From the NCBI RefSeq assembly GCF_002205895.1, contig NZ_NJDE01000004.1, forward strand, positions 186,001 to 250,000: 64,000 nucleotides of DNA, read 5' to 3'. This document shows, in pieces, positions 16,784 through 24,885 of this stretch. Numbering within the stretch: the stretch's first letter is position 1; each line of letters begins with the position of its first letter. The DNA is from Saccharibacillus sp. O23 (GTDB taxonomy: Bacteria > Bacillota > Bacilli > Paenibacillales > Paenibacillaceae). A model generated the notes under the pieces. That model saw nothing but the letters and a program-made list of their open reading frames with translations. It ran no database searches and had not been told where the DNA came from. The position numbers and the translations under genes were made by a program.

Positions 16784-18418
16784 TCAGAAAATCCGCGACG
16801 CCTCTTTCAGTACCCGCTTATGCGCGCTCGGCGTGCTCTCCCGCCACGGATCGGATGCGATCAGATGAAGTTTCCCGGACGCCACGGCGGGCAGGCCGGT
16901 CCATTCGGGCGATTGCCGCAGACGCTCCCAAGCCGCCAATGTCGCGTCTTCTTGACAAACGAGCAGCAGGATGCGATCGGCGCGGGAAGCGGCCAGCAGA
17001 TCGAGACCGAGCGGAACCCGCGCTTCGTATTCGTCAGGCCATTCGAAGACCGGGATGCCGAGGTCAAAGCGCAGAACGCCGGCAGCCGAGGACGAAGCCG
17101 CGGAATAGAAACGGCCGTCGATAAACCGGATCATCAGCGTGCGTTCGCCGGAGCGCCGCCGCCCGATCGCACTTCCGATCGTCGCCGCGGCTTCGTCGTA
17201 CGACGCCAACCAGCGTTCGGCTTCCTGCTCCGCTTCCAGAACGGCGGCCGTCTCGCGAAGCGCGGCGCGCCAATCCGTTTCCGGTCGGATATAGACGACT
17301 TCGGCGATTTCTTCCAGACGCCTTTTCTCTTCGTCCGAAACGCCGCCGCATACGATCCGTTCCGGACGGCTCTGCGCCAAACGGCTCAGATTGGCTTCCC
17401 GATGTTCGCCGAGTTTGTAACCGCTCAGATGCACCGGAATATCGTCGGCATACCGACGGTGATAATAAGCGTTCCATTTGGGATGCAGCGGAGCGGCATA
17501 AGGAATGATCCCGAGCGCGAGCAGATAACCGGTCGCGATCGGACCGTAAGCCGCGATTCGGCGCGCCCGGCTTTTGACGTAAGCGCTCGGCGCGATTCCC
17601 GTCTCCTGCTTGAAGCGCCGGCTGAAATAGAATTCGTCGCTGTATCCGACCTGCTGCGCCACTTCGCGCAGCTTCAAATCCGAGCCGCCGGCCATCAGTC
17701 GTTTGGCGCGGCGAATACGAAGATCGGTCATGTATTCGACGACGCTCTTGCCGTAGCGCTTCTTGAACTGTCCGACATAATAATTGCGGCTAAGTCCCGC
17801 CATATCGGCCAGCTCGTCCAACTTCAGCGGCTCGCGATAATGTTCGTCGATAAAAGTCTTGGTGCGTTGAAGCAGCTTCTCGGGATCGCGGCGCGGACCG
17901 GCCGAAGCCGCCGACCATTCTCCGATCAATTCCAGAAAACCGGCTCTGGCTTTCATTCGCTCGCCGACTTCCGGGCTTTGCCAATAACGCCCGATCGACT
18001 CGCAGACTGCAAGCAGCCGGGCGGCGGGCACATAAATTTCCGAAGGCCCGAACCGGAATCCGGTTTCGCCGGTCAAGGCGCGCAGTCGGCCGGGATTCGC
18101 TTCTTCTTCGCGAAAAACGTCGAACAGCAGCAGATAGGCGGAAAAGCTTTCGGCCGATCCCGTTTCGATCCCGAAAGTCCTTCCCGGGGCGAACAACAGC
18201 ATGCCGCCGGCTTCAAGCGGAGTCCTGCCTTGTTCGCAGACGACGGTGCCTTCTCCCGCCACGGCCGCGATCCATACATAGGAAGAAGCGAGTCGCTGCG
18301 GGATTTCGCGCCCGGAATCGCAGTCTGCCCGTTCGATGCCCCGAAGCCGGAAGACGGGTTCTTCATGCGGCAGGATTCCGCCCCGCTTCGCCTGATTTCC
18401 TCCGAAATTGATGACCAT
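16784..18418 (-). CDS. AraC-family activator fused to a siderophore-binding-protein-like domain (Btr-like)
   Basis: 544 residues. Order: N-terminal cupin-like domain (to about 170), AraC double helix-turn-helix at about 187-287 (LDELADMAGLSRNYYVGQFK and LREVAQQVGYSDEFYFSRRF), then a FecB-like substrate-binding domain to the C-terminus without a signal peptide. This is the layout of B. subtilis Btr, which senses bacillibactin in the cytoplasm and activates the feu operon. The gene lies upstream of the uptake operon and divergent from the esterase gene. GGAGGAG precedes the ATG, and a Fur box and palindrome lie upstream, so the activator itself is probably iron-controlled. Confidence 0.9.
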   Translation of the reverse strand: MVINFGGNQAKRGGILPHEEPVFRLRGIERADCDSGREIPQRLASSYVWIAAVAGEGTVVCEQGRTPLEAGGMLLFAPGRTFGIETGSAESFSAYLLLFDVFREEEANPGRLRALTGETGFRFGPSEIYVPAARLLAVCESIGRYWQSPEVGERMKARAGFLELIGEWSAASAGPRRDPEKLLQRTKTFIDEHYREPLKLDELADMAGLSRNYYVGQFKKRYGKSVVEYMTDLRIRRAKRLMAGGSDLKLREVAQQVGYSDEFYFSRRFKQETGIAPSAYVKSRARRIAAYGPIATGYLLALGIIPYAAPLHPKWNAYYHRRYADDIPVHLSGYKLGEHREANLSRLAQSRPERIVCGGVSDEEKRRLEEIAEVVYIRPETDWRAALRETAAVLEAEQEAERWLASYDEAAATIGSAIGRRRSGERTLMIRFIDGRFYSAASSSAAGVLRFDLGIPVFEWPDEYEARVPLGLDLLAASRADRILLLVCQEDATLAAWERLRQSPEWTGLPAVASGKLHLIASDPWRESTPSAHKRVLKEASRIF

Positions 18419-18443
18419 AACGGATCTCCTCCCTCGATATTCG

Positions 18444-18463
18444 ATAACAGCTTCCGCTGTTAT
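18444..18463 (-). promoter_or_regulatory. 8-bp inverted repeat in the btr-like leader
   Basis: Perfect ATAACAGC and GCTGTTAT arms around TTCC, between the Fur box and the ribosome site. It could be a DNA operator or an RNA hairpin in the 5' leader. Confidence 0.45.
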
Positions 18464-18464
18464 T

Positions 18465-18483
18465 GATAATGTTTCTCATTGAA
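18465..18483 (-). promoter_or_regulatory. Fur box upstream of the btr-like gene
   Basis: GATAATGTTTCTCATTGAA: the left arm TGATAAT is perfect and the right arm matches partly (12 of 19 overall). It lies 46 bases before the start codon, so the activator gene would be off when iron is plentiful. Confidence 0.7.
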
Positions 18484-18538
18484 ATCTTTCTTTACTTTAC
18501 CTTTTGCCGAAAAAGGAGTCAACGGCAGGCGGCGTTCG

Positions 18539-18597
18539 ATCGTCCATTCACTGTCTGAACATCGTCCATGTCTATGCCCGACCGTCGGCGTTATACT
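18539..18597 (+). promoter_or_regulatory. Activator direct repeat and -10 box of the esterase promoter
   Basis: ATCGTCCAT (18539-18547), 13 bases, ATCGTCCAT (18561-18569), 22 bases, then -10 TATACT (18592-18597). Spacing and motif match those at the siderophore-uptake promoter base for base. No Fur box is visible downstream, so iron control would act through the activator. Confidence 0.75.
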
Positions 18598-18695
18598 TCC
18601 GTAAACAGGCGTTTGTTCATCGCTTCGCGTTCGTCCGCATCGCTCGGCCGCGTTCGAATCGAACGTCTTATTTTTTGCACGAGGAGGCTTGCTCC

Positions 18696-19562
18696 ATGCA
18701 TTCGAACTTGGTTTCCGCGGAAGGCGGCGAAGACGCCGGTTCCGAACTTCTCGCGGACGGACTGTTCCCGATCGAATTGAGCGGAGCCCGGCAGTTCGCC
18801 GTCTTCTCCGCCGAAGGACGCGAATATCGGATTCTCGTATCCGTTCCCGATCAAGAAGCGCCGGCTGCCGGCTATCCGGTGATCTATATGCTCGACGGCC
18901 ATGCCGTGTTTCATACGGTGCGCGAAGCCGCACGCGCCCAATCGCGGCGCGCCGACAAGACCGGCGTCCGGCCGTCGGTCATCGTCGGAATCGGTTATCC
19001 GAGCGGCCTGCCTTTCTCGCCCGAACGCCGTTACGACTATACGCTGCCGGTCGCTGCCGAGAATCTGCCCGAGTCCCGGGACGGCCTGCCTCGGCCGGAG
19101 CACGGCGGGGCGGACCGGTTTCTGCGCTTTATCGAAGACGTGCTGAAGCCCCGGATCGAAACCATGCTGCCGATCGACCGCAGCCGCCAGACGCTGTTCG
19201 GACATTCTTTCGGCGGATTGTTTACGCTGCATACGCTGTTCACGCGTCCGGAGGCTTTCCGCTGCTATGTGGCGGGCAGTCCTTCGCTGCATTGGGGAAG
19301 TCCGCAGATTCAAGAAGAAGAAGCGGCGTTCGCCGAACGGCTGCGCGAAGGCAAGCGCGAGCTGAATCTGCTGATCGCGCTCGGAGAGCTGGAAAGCGAA
19401 GCCCCGTTCCCGATGGTTCGGAATGCACGTGCGCTGTACGAGCGGCTCGAACCGCTGCGCGAATACGGCTTGAACGTCCGCTTCCGCCTGTTCGAAGGCG
19501 AGAATCACGGTTCGACGCTGCCTTCGCTGGTCAGCCCGATGCTGCGCACGGCGGCGCTGTAG
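18696..19562 (+). CDS. Siderophore esterase (BesA/IroE-like, alpha/beta hydrolase)
   Basis: 288 residues, close to B. subtilis BesA (289). The nucleophile elbow GHSFGG has Ser171, His271 lies in EGENHGSTLP, and an acidic residue near 231-233 (LGELES) may complete the triad. These enzymes open the trilactone ring of ferric bacillibactin or enterobactin in the cytoplasm to release iron. GAGGAGG is 8 bases before ATG 18696; the longer frame from 18504 would include the promoter. Its promoter shares the activator sites of the uptake operon, which supports the assignment. Confidence 0.85.
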   Translation: MHSNLVSAEGGEDAGSELLADGLFPIELSGARQFAVFSAEGREYRILVSVPDQEAPAAGYPVIYMLDGHAVFHTVREAARAQSRRADKTGVRPSVIVGIGYPSGLPFSPERRYDYTLPVAAENLPESRDGLPRPEHGGADRFLRFIEDVLKPRIETMLPIDRSRQTLFGHSFGGLFTLHTLFTRPEAFRCYVAGSPSLHWGSPQIQEEEAAFAERLREGKRELNLLIALGELESEAPFPMVRNARALYERLEPLREYGLNVRFRLFEGENHGSTLPSLVSPMLRTAAL

Positions 19563-19590
19563 AAGGTCGCAAGGCGCTTTTCGCGCAAAA

Positions 19591-19626
19591 AAAAGTCCTC
19601 TCCGGCCCATGCCCGAGAGGACTTTT
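19591..19626. terminator. Bidirectional terminator between the esterase and uvsE genes
   Basis: Perfect 12-bp stem (AAAAGTCCTCTC with its complement) and a 12-base loop between convergent genes. A-rich and T-rich flanks fit termination in both directions. Confidence 0.85.
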
Positions 19627-19636
19627 CGCGTATCCG

Positions 19637-20638
19637 TTACGCCTCCACTTCGATCTTCCCCCCGCCCAGAATCTTCACGCCGTCTCCCTGGTAAGCTTCC
19701 AGATCGCGCATCAGTCCGAACAAAGCCCGATCCTTATGCTTGGCTTCCAGCATCACGTCGATCTGCGGGGAAGTTCGGGCGGCAGCGCGCAGGAATTCCA
19801 GCAGAGGTCCGGCTTCCACCCCGTCCGCATGGCTTCGGCGGTCGGTCTCGCTCTTGGGACTGGACGCATGGATCTTCGGCGGAAGCGTCTCGCCTTGAGG
19901 CACGTCGATGCGCGCAAGCTCCGATTCCCACGTGCGCGCGACTTCAGGCCACCAATCCGAGGCCGGCTCGCCGCCGCTGTTGACCCAGTGGTGGTGGATA
20001 TCGAGCACCATCGGCAGTCCTGTTCGCCGCGCGGCTTCCAGCGTTTCGCCGGTCGTGAACGTTTTGTCGTCGTTTTCCAGCGTCAGGCGGCATTGAATAT
20101 CGGGGTCCAGCCCGGCGAAATGTTCGACGAAACGATCGGCGGCCGAAGGCTTGTCTCCGTAAGCGCCGCCGATATGGATATTGTTTTTGGCCCGCGCGTC
20201 CAATCCCATCGCTTGCAGCATCTTGACATGGTAGCGCAGATCGCGCACGGACGAGATCAACACTTCCGGTCTCGGCGTGCTGAGCACGGTGTAATGATCG
20301 GGATGGAACGAGACCCGGAGCTTATGCTCGCGCACGTATTCTCCTATCTCCGCGAACGGCTCGGCCAACGCTTCGAAGGGGTCCCAATCTTGAAGATCCG
20401 CATGGGTCGCGAGCGGAATCAATTTGGAAGAAAAACGGTACATCTCGATCCCTTCCGCGACGTTGTGGCGCAGCAGGCGCAGCGTATTGCGAAGATTCTC
20501 TTCCGCGATCCGCTCAAGCTGCCGAAGCGCCGCTTCGCGATCGGGCAGTTTGGCGAAACGGGCCATCGTCATCGTTTTGGACGGCGAAGAGTTTTGGATT
20601 TCGAGCGACATGGCGACATATCCGAAACGAACGATCAT
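19637..20638 (-). CDS. uvsE: UV DNA damage endonuclease
   Basis: 333 residues of the UVDE/UvsE TIM-barrel family, which nicks DNA 5' of UV photoproducts and starts an alternative excision repair. Visible: VRFGYVAMSLEI at the start, MYRFSSKLIPLATHADL, RVSFHPDHYTVLSTPRPEV, NNIHIGGAYGDK, LTLENDDKTFT, VLDIHHHW and KIHASSPK, which carry the conserved metal-binding His, Glu and Asp residues. Length matches B. subtilis UvsE (about 320). It stands alone on the minus strand, convergent with the esterase gene. UV-damage functions fit a spore-forming or surface-living bacterium. Confidence 0.93.
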   Translation of the reverse strand: MIVRFGYVAMSLEIQNSSPSKTMTMARFAKLPDREAALRQLERIAEENLRNTLRLLRHNVAEGIEMYRFSSKLIPLATHADLQDWDPFEALAEPFAEIGEYVREHKLRVSFHPDHYTVLSTPRPEVLISSVRDLRYHVKMLQAMGLDARAKNNIHIGGAYGDKPSAADRFVEHFAGLDPDIQCRLTLENDDKTFTTGETLEAARRTGLPMVLDIHHHWVNSGGEPASDWWPEVARTWESELARIDVPQGETLPPKIHASSPKSETDRRSHADGVEAGPLLEFLRAAARTSPQIDVMLEAKHKDRALFGLMRDLEAYQGDGVKILGGGKIEVEA

Positions 20639-20751
20639 AGAGGCAGACAGCTCCTTTTTTGTCGAAAAAGCATATTAACCCATACCGCAAATTCCCGCCG
20701 CATAATCATCGTCCACGCTCCGCCTTCGTCGACGGTACGCTTTTTCGCCGC

Positions 20752-20793
20752 AAAAAAGCCTTGCCGTACAGCGATTGCGCCGCTCGGCAAGGC
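20752..20793 (-). terminator. Rho-independent terminator of the YceI-like gene
   Basis: Stem GCCTTGCCG with CGGCAAGGC, 18-base loop and six T on the minus strand. Confidence 0.85.
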
Positions 20794-20853
20794 CCGATAT
20801 GATCGGATTCGAAAAGGTGCAGGCTGCGGATTCCGCCGCCTGATCGCTCCGGC

Positions 20854-21594
20854 TTATTTCGCGAGCGACAGTTCCAATTGGACTTTGATATCGTTCTCCG
20901 TGCTGAGCACGACCGAATGAGGGTTCTTCAGGCCGAAGTCTTCGAACGTCACGGTCGTCGTGCCCGACAGCAGCAGCTTGCCGCCCTGATACGAAGCTTT
21001 GGCTTCGAACTTGACCGGCTTCTCGATCCCTTTGACCGTCAGCGTGCCTCCCATCTTGAAATCGTAAACTTCGCCTTCTTTCCATTCCGTCGGCAGGCCT
21101 TCGAACGAATCCGCCGTGAACGTCGCCTGCGGATGTTGGCTCATCTGGAAGAAATCGTCGCTCTTGATATGCTCGTCGCGCTGCGCGTTGCCCGAGTCGA
21201 TCGCGTCGATCTCGATCGCTCCGCTGCCTTTCATTTTCGACGGGTCGGCAACGTCCACGTTCCAAGTTCCGCTGACTTTGTCGTCCGCGAAATTGACTTC
21301 TTCTTGCGACGTCTTGACGGAGAAATACACTTTCGACGTATCGGCGATTTTCCATTCGCCGTTCAGGTCGTCCGCCGCCACGGCCGCTCCCGAAGTTTCC
21401 GTGTTCGTCGCTTCCGCCGCTTTGGCGGTCGCGCCGGTCGTCGAGGCCGAATTCGAAGACGCTTCGGTCGGCAGCACGCTTTCGATCTCCACGTTATTGC
21501 CGAGGTAACTCGTCATCCAAGCGTAACCGCCCGCCCCGCCGATCACCACTACCGCCGCTGCCGCGATCATCCAATTTCTGGCTTTCTTGTTCAT
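20854..21594 (-). CDS. YceI-like domain protein with an N-terminal membrane anchor
   Basis: 246 residues. Residues 8-28 form a membrane segment, followed by a low-complexity Ala/Thr/Ser linker to about 80 and a YceI lipocalin-like domain (STENDIKVQLELSLAK at the end; IKSDDFFQMSQHPQATFTAD and GTLTVKGIEKPVKFEAKASY inside). YceI proteins bind isoprenoid-like molecules in a beta-barrel; this one would face the outside. GGGAGG is 8 bases before ATG 21594. The frame stays open far upstream, but that part overlaps the divergent response-regulator gene and is not coding. Confidence 0.88.
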   Translation of the reverse strand: MNKKARNWMIAAAAVVVIGGAGGYAWMTSYLGNNVEIESVLPTEASSNSASTTGATAKAAEATNTETSGAAVAADDLNGEWKIADTSKVYFSVKTSQEEVNFADDKVSGTWNVDVADPSKMKGSGAIEIDAIDSGNAQRDEHIKSDDFFQMSQHPQATFTADSFEGLPTEWKEGEVYDFKMGGTLTVKGIEKPVKFEAKASYQGGKLLLSGTTTVTFEDFGLKNPHSVVLSTENDIKVQLELSLAK

Positions 21595-21713
21595 TTGTTT
21601 TTCCTCCCTGACCGTTTTTTTTGGTATCATAACACCCCAATATGTCGGGAAAATGTCAAAGCCCCGGCAGCGAAAAAATGTTTTCCGATCCGGACAAAAA
21701 GCGTCGAAAAGCC

Positions 21714-21741
21714 TTGCCCTGAGCGATTTTGTACGTAGAAT
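21714..21741 (+). promoter_or_regulatory. Sigma-A-type promoter of the two-component operon
   Basis: TTGCCC, a 16-base spacer and TAGAAT, about 80 bases before the response-regulator start. Confidence 0.5.
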
Positions 21742-21819
21742 AGAAGCCATGACCCTTTTTGTTTCCTGCCGAAAAACATAGATGAACGCACGATTTATGC
21801 AAGGAAGGAGAAGATCGCC

Positions 21820-22503
21820 ATGACCACGATTCTGATCGTCGAAGATCAGGAAGCCATTGCCCGGGTGCTGGCCGCTTATCTCAAAAAAGCCGGGTTCGCC
21901 GTCGAACGCGTCGCGGACGGCAGGCAGGCGATGGAACGATTCGAAGAGACGCAGCCGGCGCTCGTGCTGCTGGATATCATGCTTCCCGGCATCGACGGCT
22001 GGGAGCTGTTGGAGGAGATCCGCAAACGGGGATCGTGTCCGGTCATCATGCTCACGGCGCTCGGCGATATCGATTATCGGCTTGACGGACTCAACGGCGG
22101 CGCCGACGATTATATGACCAAACCGTTCGTCCCCGAAGAAGTGGTGGCGAGAGTGAACGCGGTGCTGCGCAGACGGCCCGTCTACAGCGGAGAAGACGCC
22201 AGCAAACGGTTCGGCGGACTGGTCATCGATCCTAACGCGCAGCGCGTCCTGCTCAACGGGGCCGAAGTTCCGCTTACGCCCCGCGACTTGTCGCTGCTCA
22301 TGTTCTTGTCCGATTATCCGAACCGCATGTTCACCCGCGATCAGTTGATCGAACATGTATGGGGAATGGATTACGAAGGCAGCGACCGCGCCGTCGATCT
22401 GTCGATCAAGCGGCTGCGGCAAGCGTTGTCCCATTGGCCGACGGAAAACGGGGAGATTCGCACTTTACGAGGAACGGGGTATCAATTTTGGGTCGCCGAA
22501 TAA
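21820..22503 (+). CDS. OmpR/PhoB-family response regulator
   Basis: 227 residues. The receiver domain (1-115) has Asp9, phospho-acceptor Asp52 in LLDIMLPGIDGW, Thr79 and Lys101 in MTKPF. The C-terminal winged helix is complete (LTPRDLSLLMFLSDYPNRMF, DQLIEHVWG, VDLSIKRLRQAL, RGTGYQF). It is coupled to the kinase gene by a TAATG overlap. It is divergent from the YceI-like gene, which is therefore a candidate target. The signal cannot be inferred. Confidence 0.93.
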   Translation: MTTILIVEDQEAIARVLAAYLKKAGFAVERVADGRQAMERFEETQPALVLLDIMLPGIDGWELLEEIRKRGSCPVIMLTALGDIDYRLDGLNGGADDYMTKPFVPEEVVARVNAVLRRRPVYSGEDASKRFGGLVIDPNAQRVLLNGAEVPLTPRDLSLLMFLSDYPNRMFTRDQLIEHVWGMDYEGSDRAVDLSIKRLRQALSHWPTENGEIRTLRGTGYQFWVAE

Positions 22504-23936
22504 TGAACGTCATCGCGGCGCCGGTGCGGCGCTCGGAAGGAAGAACTCGCAAGCGCAGGGCGACTTCCATCCTGACTTATTGGACGCTGCGCTATTTTCT
22601 GATCTTGTTCGCTGCGCTGGCGATCGCCGGAGGCGTCGCGCTGTACGGCATCCGCGAAACGGCGATGGATAACCGTTCGCGCACCGCCGCCATGCTCGGG
22701 CAAGAAGTCGCGGATCGCGTCAAGACCGAAGACGGTTCGCTATATATTCCGAGCAATCTGAACACGATTCTCGACGAACGCATGGAACTGTTCAACATCA
22801 ATCTGGACGTGTGCCTGCTTGTCGCCGATGCGCAGGGCAACGCGGTATTCACCCGCCCCGAGATGACTCCGCAGCAAATCCGCGATAAATTGCATCCGCG
22901 GCCTCGTTCCGGCGAGCCGGAGTATCAATTGATCGATACGCCGATCATGCAAAACGGCAAAGAAATCGGCGGCGTCTACATCAGCCAGTTCCGCAAAACG
23001 CCTCTATACACTTCGAACGAAATCATCGCGTTCGCTTCGCTGCTGGGCGTGCTGGCTTTGTCCGGTTGGTTTACGATCTATCTGCTCTCGCGCAAATTGT
23101 CCCGGCCGATTCGCGAAGTCGCCGAAAGCGCGAGACAGATTCGCAACGGACGTTACGACGTCGAGCTTCAGATTCAAACGGGAGAACGCGAACTCGGCGA
23201 ATTGGTCGATTCGTTCCGCAGCATGGCCGGCCGGCTGCATCAATTGGAAGAATGGCGCGAATTGTCGCTGGCCGGCGTCACCCACGAGTTGAAGACGCCG
23301 GTCACTTCGATCAAGGGGTTGGTCATGGCCGTGCGCGAAGAAGTCGTTACGGGCGAAGAAGCGAAAGAGTTTCTGGATATCGCGCTTCAGGAATCGGGCC
23401 GGATGGAACGGATGGTCGCCGACCTGCTCGACTATAACGCGTTCTCGTCCGGCAACGTCTCCGTACGCCGAGACCGGATCGATTTGAAACTGCTGGTATC
23501 GGAGATCGTGTACCAATGGAAGCTGCCGCATGAATGCGACTCCATCGAGATCGACTACGATTTCCCCGCAGAGATGATCTATACGACGGGCGACGCGTTG
23601 CGGATTCAGCAGATCGTCGTCAATCTTCTGAATAACGGGCTGCAAGCCGCCCATCCCGAACGCCCTCTGCGGCTTCGGCTTACGATCCGCGAATCCACGG
23701 GACGCATCCATGTGGAGATCGCCGACAACGGCACCGGCATCCGCGAACAAGACCGCGATCATGTTTTCGACCGATTCTACCGCAGCGAACAGAAGAAAAG
23801 AGCCACGCGCGGACTCGGTCTGGGCCTGACTTACAGCCGTTTGTTGGCACGCGCTCAAGGCGGAGATTTGCTGCTGCGTTCGAGCGGTCCGTCCGGTACG
23901 ACGTTTTCGTTGGAACTTCCGCGAGGCATACGCTGA
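22503..23936 (+). CDS. Sensor histidine kinase (HAMP, HisKA, HATPase)
   Basis: 477 residues. First membrane helix at about 30-50, an extracellular sensor stretch to about 172, second helix at about 173-195, HAMP (LSRPIREVAESARQIRNGRY), HisKA with His261 in LAGVTHELKTPVTSI, and HATPase with N box (QQIVVNLLNNGLQAA), DNGTGI and GLGLGL. The start shares one base with the stop of the regulator gene. The frame begins earlier (22359), but that part overlaps the regulator in another frame. It is a cognate pair with the preceding gene; the ligand is unknown. Confidence 0.93.
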   Translation: MNVIAAPVRRSEGRTRKRRATSILTYWTLRYFLILFAALAIAGGVALYGIRETAMDNRSRTAAMLGQEVADRVKTEDGSLYIPSNLNTILDERMELFNINLDVCLLVADAQGNAVFTRPEMTPQQIRDKLHPRPRSGEPEYQLIDTPIMQNGKEIGGVYISQFRKTPLYTSNEIIAFASLLGVLALSGWFTIYLLSRKLSRPIREVAESARQIRNGRYDVELQIQTGERELGELVDSFRSMAGRLHQLEEWRELSLAGVTHELKTPVTSIKGLVMAVREEVVTGEEAKEFLDIALQESGRMERMVADLLDYNAFSSGNVSVRRDRIDLKLLVSEIVYQWKLPHECDSIEIDYDFPAEMIYTTGDALRIQQIVVNLLNNGLQAAHPERPLRLRLTIRESTGRIHVEIADNGTGIREQDRDHVFDRFYRSEQKKRATRGLGLGLTYSRLLARAQGGDLLLRSSGPSGTTFSLELPRGIR

Positions 23937-23978
23937 TCTCTTTTCTCCCTTGTTAGGAATCCGATCGCGAATCTTTAT

Positions 23979-24025
23979 AAAAGCCCGCCTGAAAGTCCTA
24001 TCTTCAAGGACTCGGGCGGGCTTTT
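23979..24025 (+). terminator. Rho-independent terminator of the two-component operon
   Basis: AAAAGCCCGCC pairs with GGCGGGCTTTT, with an inner AGTCCT/AGGACT stem, 43 bases after the kinase stop codon. Confidence 0.85.
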
Positions 24026-24168
24026 CGGCGTTTTGCCGCATCGCGGCGAGCGGCTGCGTCGATAGTCGGAACCGTGTCGTTTTTTGCCGGATAAGCTTCT
24101 AAAGGCTCTGTTATACGGTTCTTGCTACAAAAAAGGTCTTTAGGCCTACTAAAAAGGCAAAAACCTTT

Positions 24169-24225
24169 AAATTAAGCTTAATTTCAGTTTTGGTCCTTGC
24201 GCGCTATTCGGTCAGATAGTATTAT
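24169..24225 (+). promoter_or_regulatory. 16-bp palindrome and promoter of the YvyF-like gene
   Basis: Within the 346-base gap 23937-24282. The perfect palindrome AAATTAAGCTTAATTT (24169-24184) lies 12 bases before a sigma-A-type promoter: TTGCGC (24197-24202), 17 bases, TATTAT (24220-24225). The gap is AT-rich compared with its surroundings and holds no gene. Confidence 0.5.
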
Positions 24226-24282
24226 GGTTCTACAACCTAAAGCCTACAAAGAAAATCACACAATGATAGCGAGGTGCTACAG

Positions 24283-24690
24283 ATGACTCTTTTGGTCGAT
24301 TATTGTCCGAAATGCGGAAGCATTTATCAAAAAAATCTTCGCAACCTCTGTTCTTCTTGCAGCGCAGACATGGACAACAGTCTCAATCGCTGCCTCGATC
24401 ATCTGTGGATGCGCCCGAAAAGCACAACCAAAGACCTACAAAAAGCAACCGGCGTCTCGCTCGGCGAGCTGCATGCTTTTATCAAATCCGGACGCTTATC
24501 GTCCCTTACGTATACCAACCTGACTTACCCTTGCGAATCATGCGGCTGCGATACGCGCAGCGGACGGCTCTGTTCTTCCTGCAACGGCGTATTTAAAGAA
24601 GCCGGCAAATCCGACAAACCGCAGGAACCTCAACGTCAATTGATCGTGAAGACCACGGCCAAAGTGCTGTATACTTCGCGAAACCGCTGA
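24283..24690 (+). CDS. YvyF-like zinc-ribbon protein (flagellar operon protein family)
   Basis: 135 residues. Four CxxC pairs form two zinc-ribbon-like units: CPKCGS and CSSCSA at the N-terminus, CESCGCD and CSSCNG near residues 82-105, with a short helical part between them (TTKDLQKATGVSLGELHAFI) that resembles a helix-turn-helix. B. subtilis YvyF (about 139 residues) has this layout and is encoded with flgM in a flagellar operon. Here no flgM or flagellar gene is adjacent. The GTG at 24274 lies inside the GAGGTG ribosome site, so ATG 24283 is chosen. The cellular role is not established. Confidence 0.72.
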   Translation: MTLLVDYCPKCGSIYQKNLRNLCSSCSADMDNSLNRCLDHLWMRPKSTTKDLQKATGVSLGELHAFIKSGRLSSLTYTNLTYPCESCGCDTRSGRLCSSCNGVFKEAGKSDKPQEPQRQLIVKTTAKVLYTSRNR

Positions 24691-24741
24691 AAGACGTTCC
24701 GAAGCACGACCGATTCTACGATCATAACGAAAGACATAACG

Positions 24742-24771
24742 AAAAGAACCCGATACCGGGTTCTTTTTTTT
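24742..24771 (+). terminator. Rho-independent terminator of the YvyF-like gene
   Basis: AAAAGAACCCG, four-base loop ATAC, perfect complement and eight or more T; 51 bases after the stop codon. Confidence 0.9.
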
Positions 24772-24832
24772 GCGGCAGCATAATCGGCTGCGCGTACGGC
24801 CTTCCTCTTGCCCCCTGCGCCGAAAACGGCTT

Positions 24833-24878
24833 AGAGAGGTCGCTGCACGATTCTGCTCGCGCGTCGACCTCTCTTTTT
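24833..24878. terminator. Hairpin terminator between convergent genes
   Basis: Perfect 10-bp stem AGAGAGGTCG with complement and five T on the plus strand. It lies directly after the minus-strand LLM gene stop, so it probably also ends that transcript, although the minus-strand tail is less T-rich. Confidence 0.6.
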
Positions 24879-24885
24879 ATCGAGC

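Noticed and set aside
18689-20920. Open frame of 743 codons on the plus strand
   Set aside because: Overlaps the esterase in another frame and is antisense to uvsE; it runs through the bidirectional terminator.
20854-22434. 526-codon reading of the YceI-like gene
   Set aside because: The upstream part is antisense to the response regulator. The ribosome site and membrane anchor place the start at 21594.
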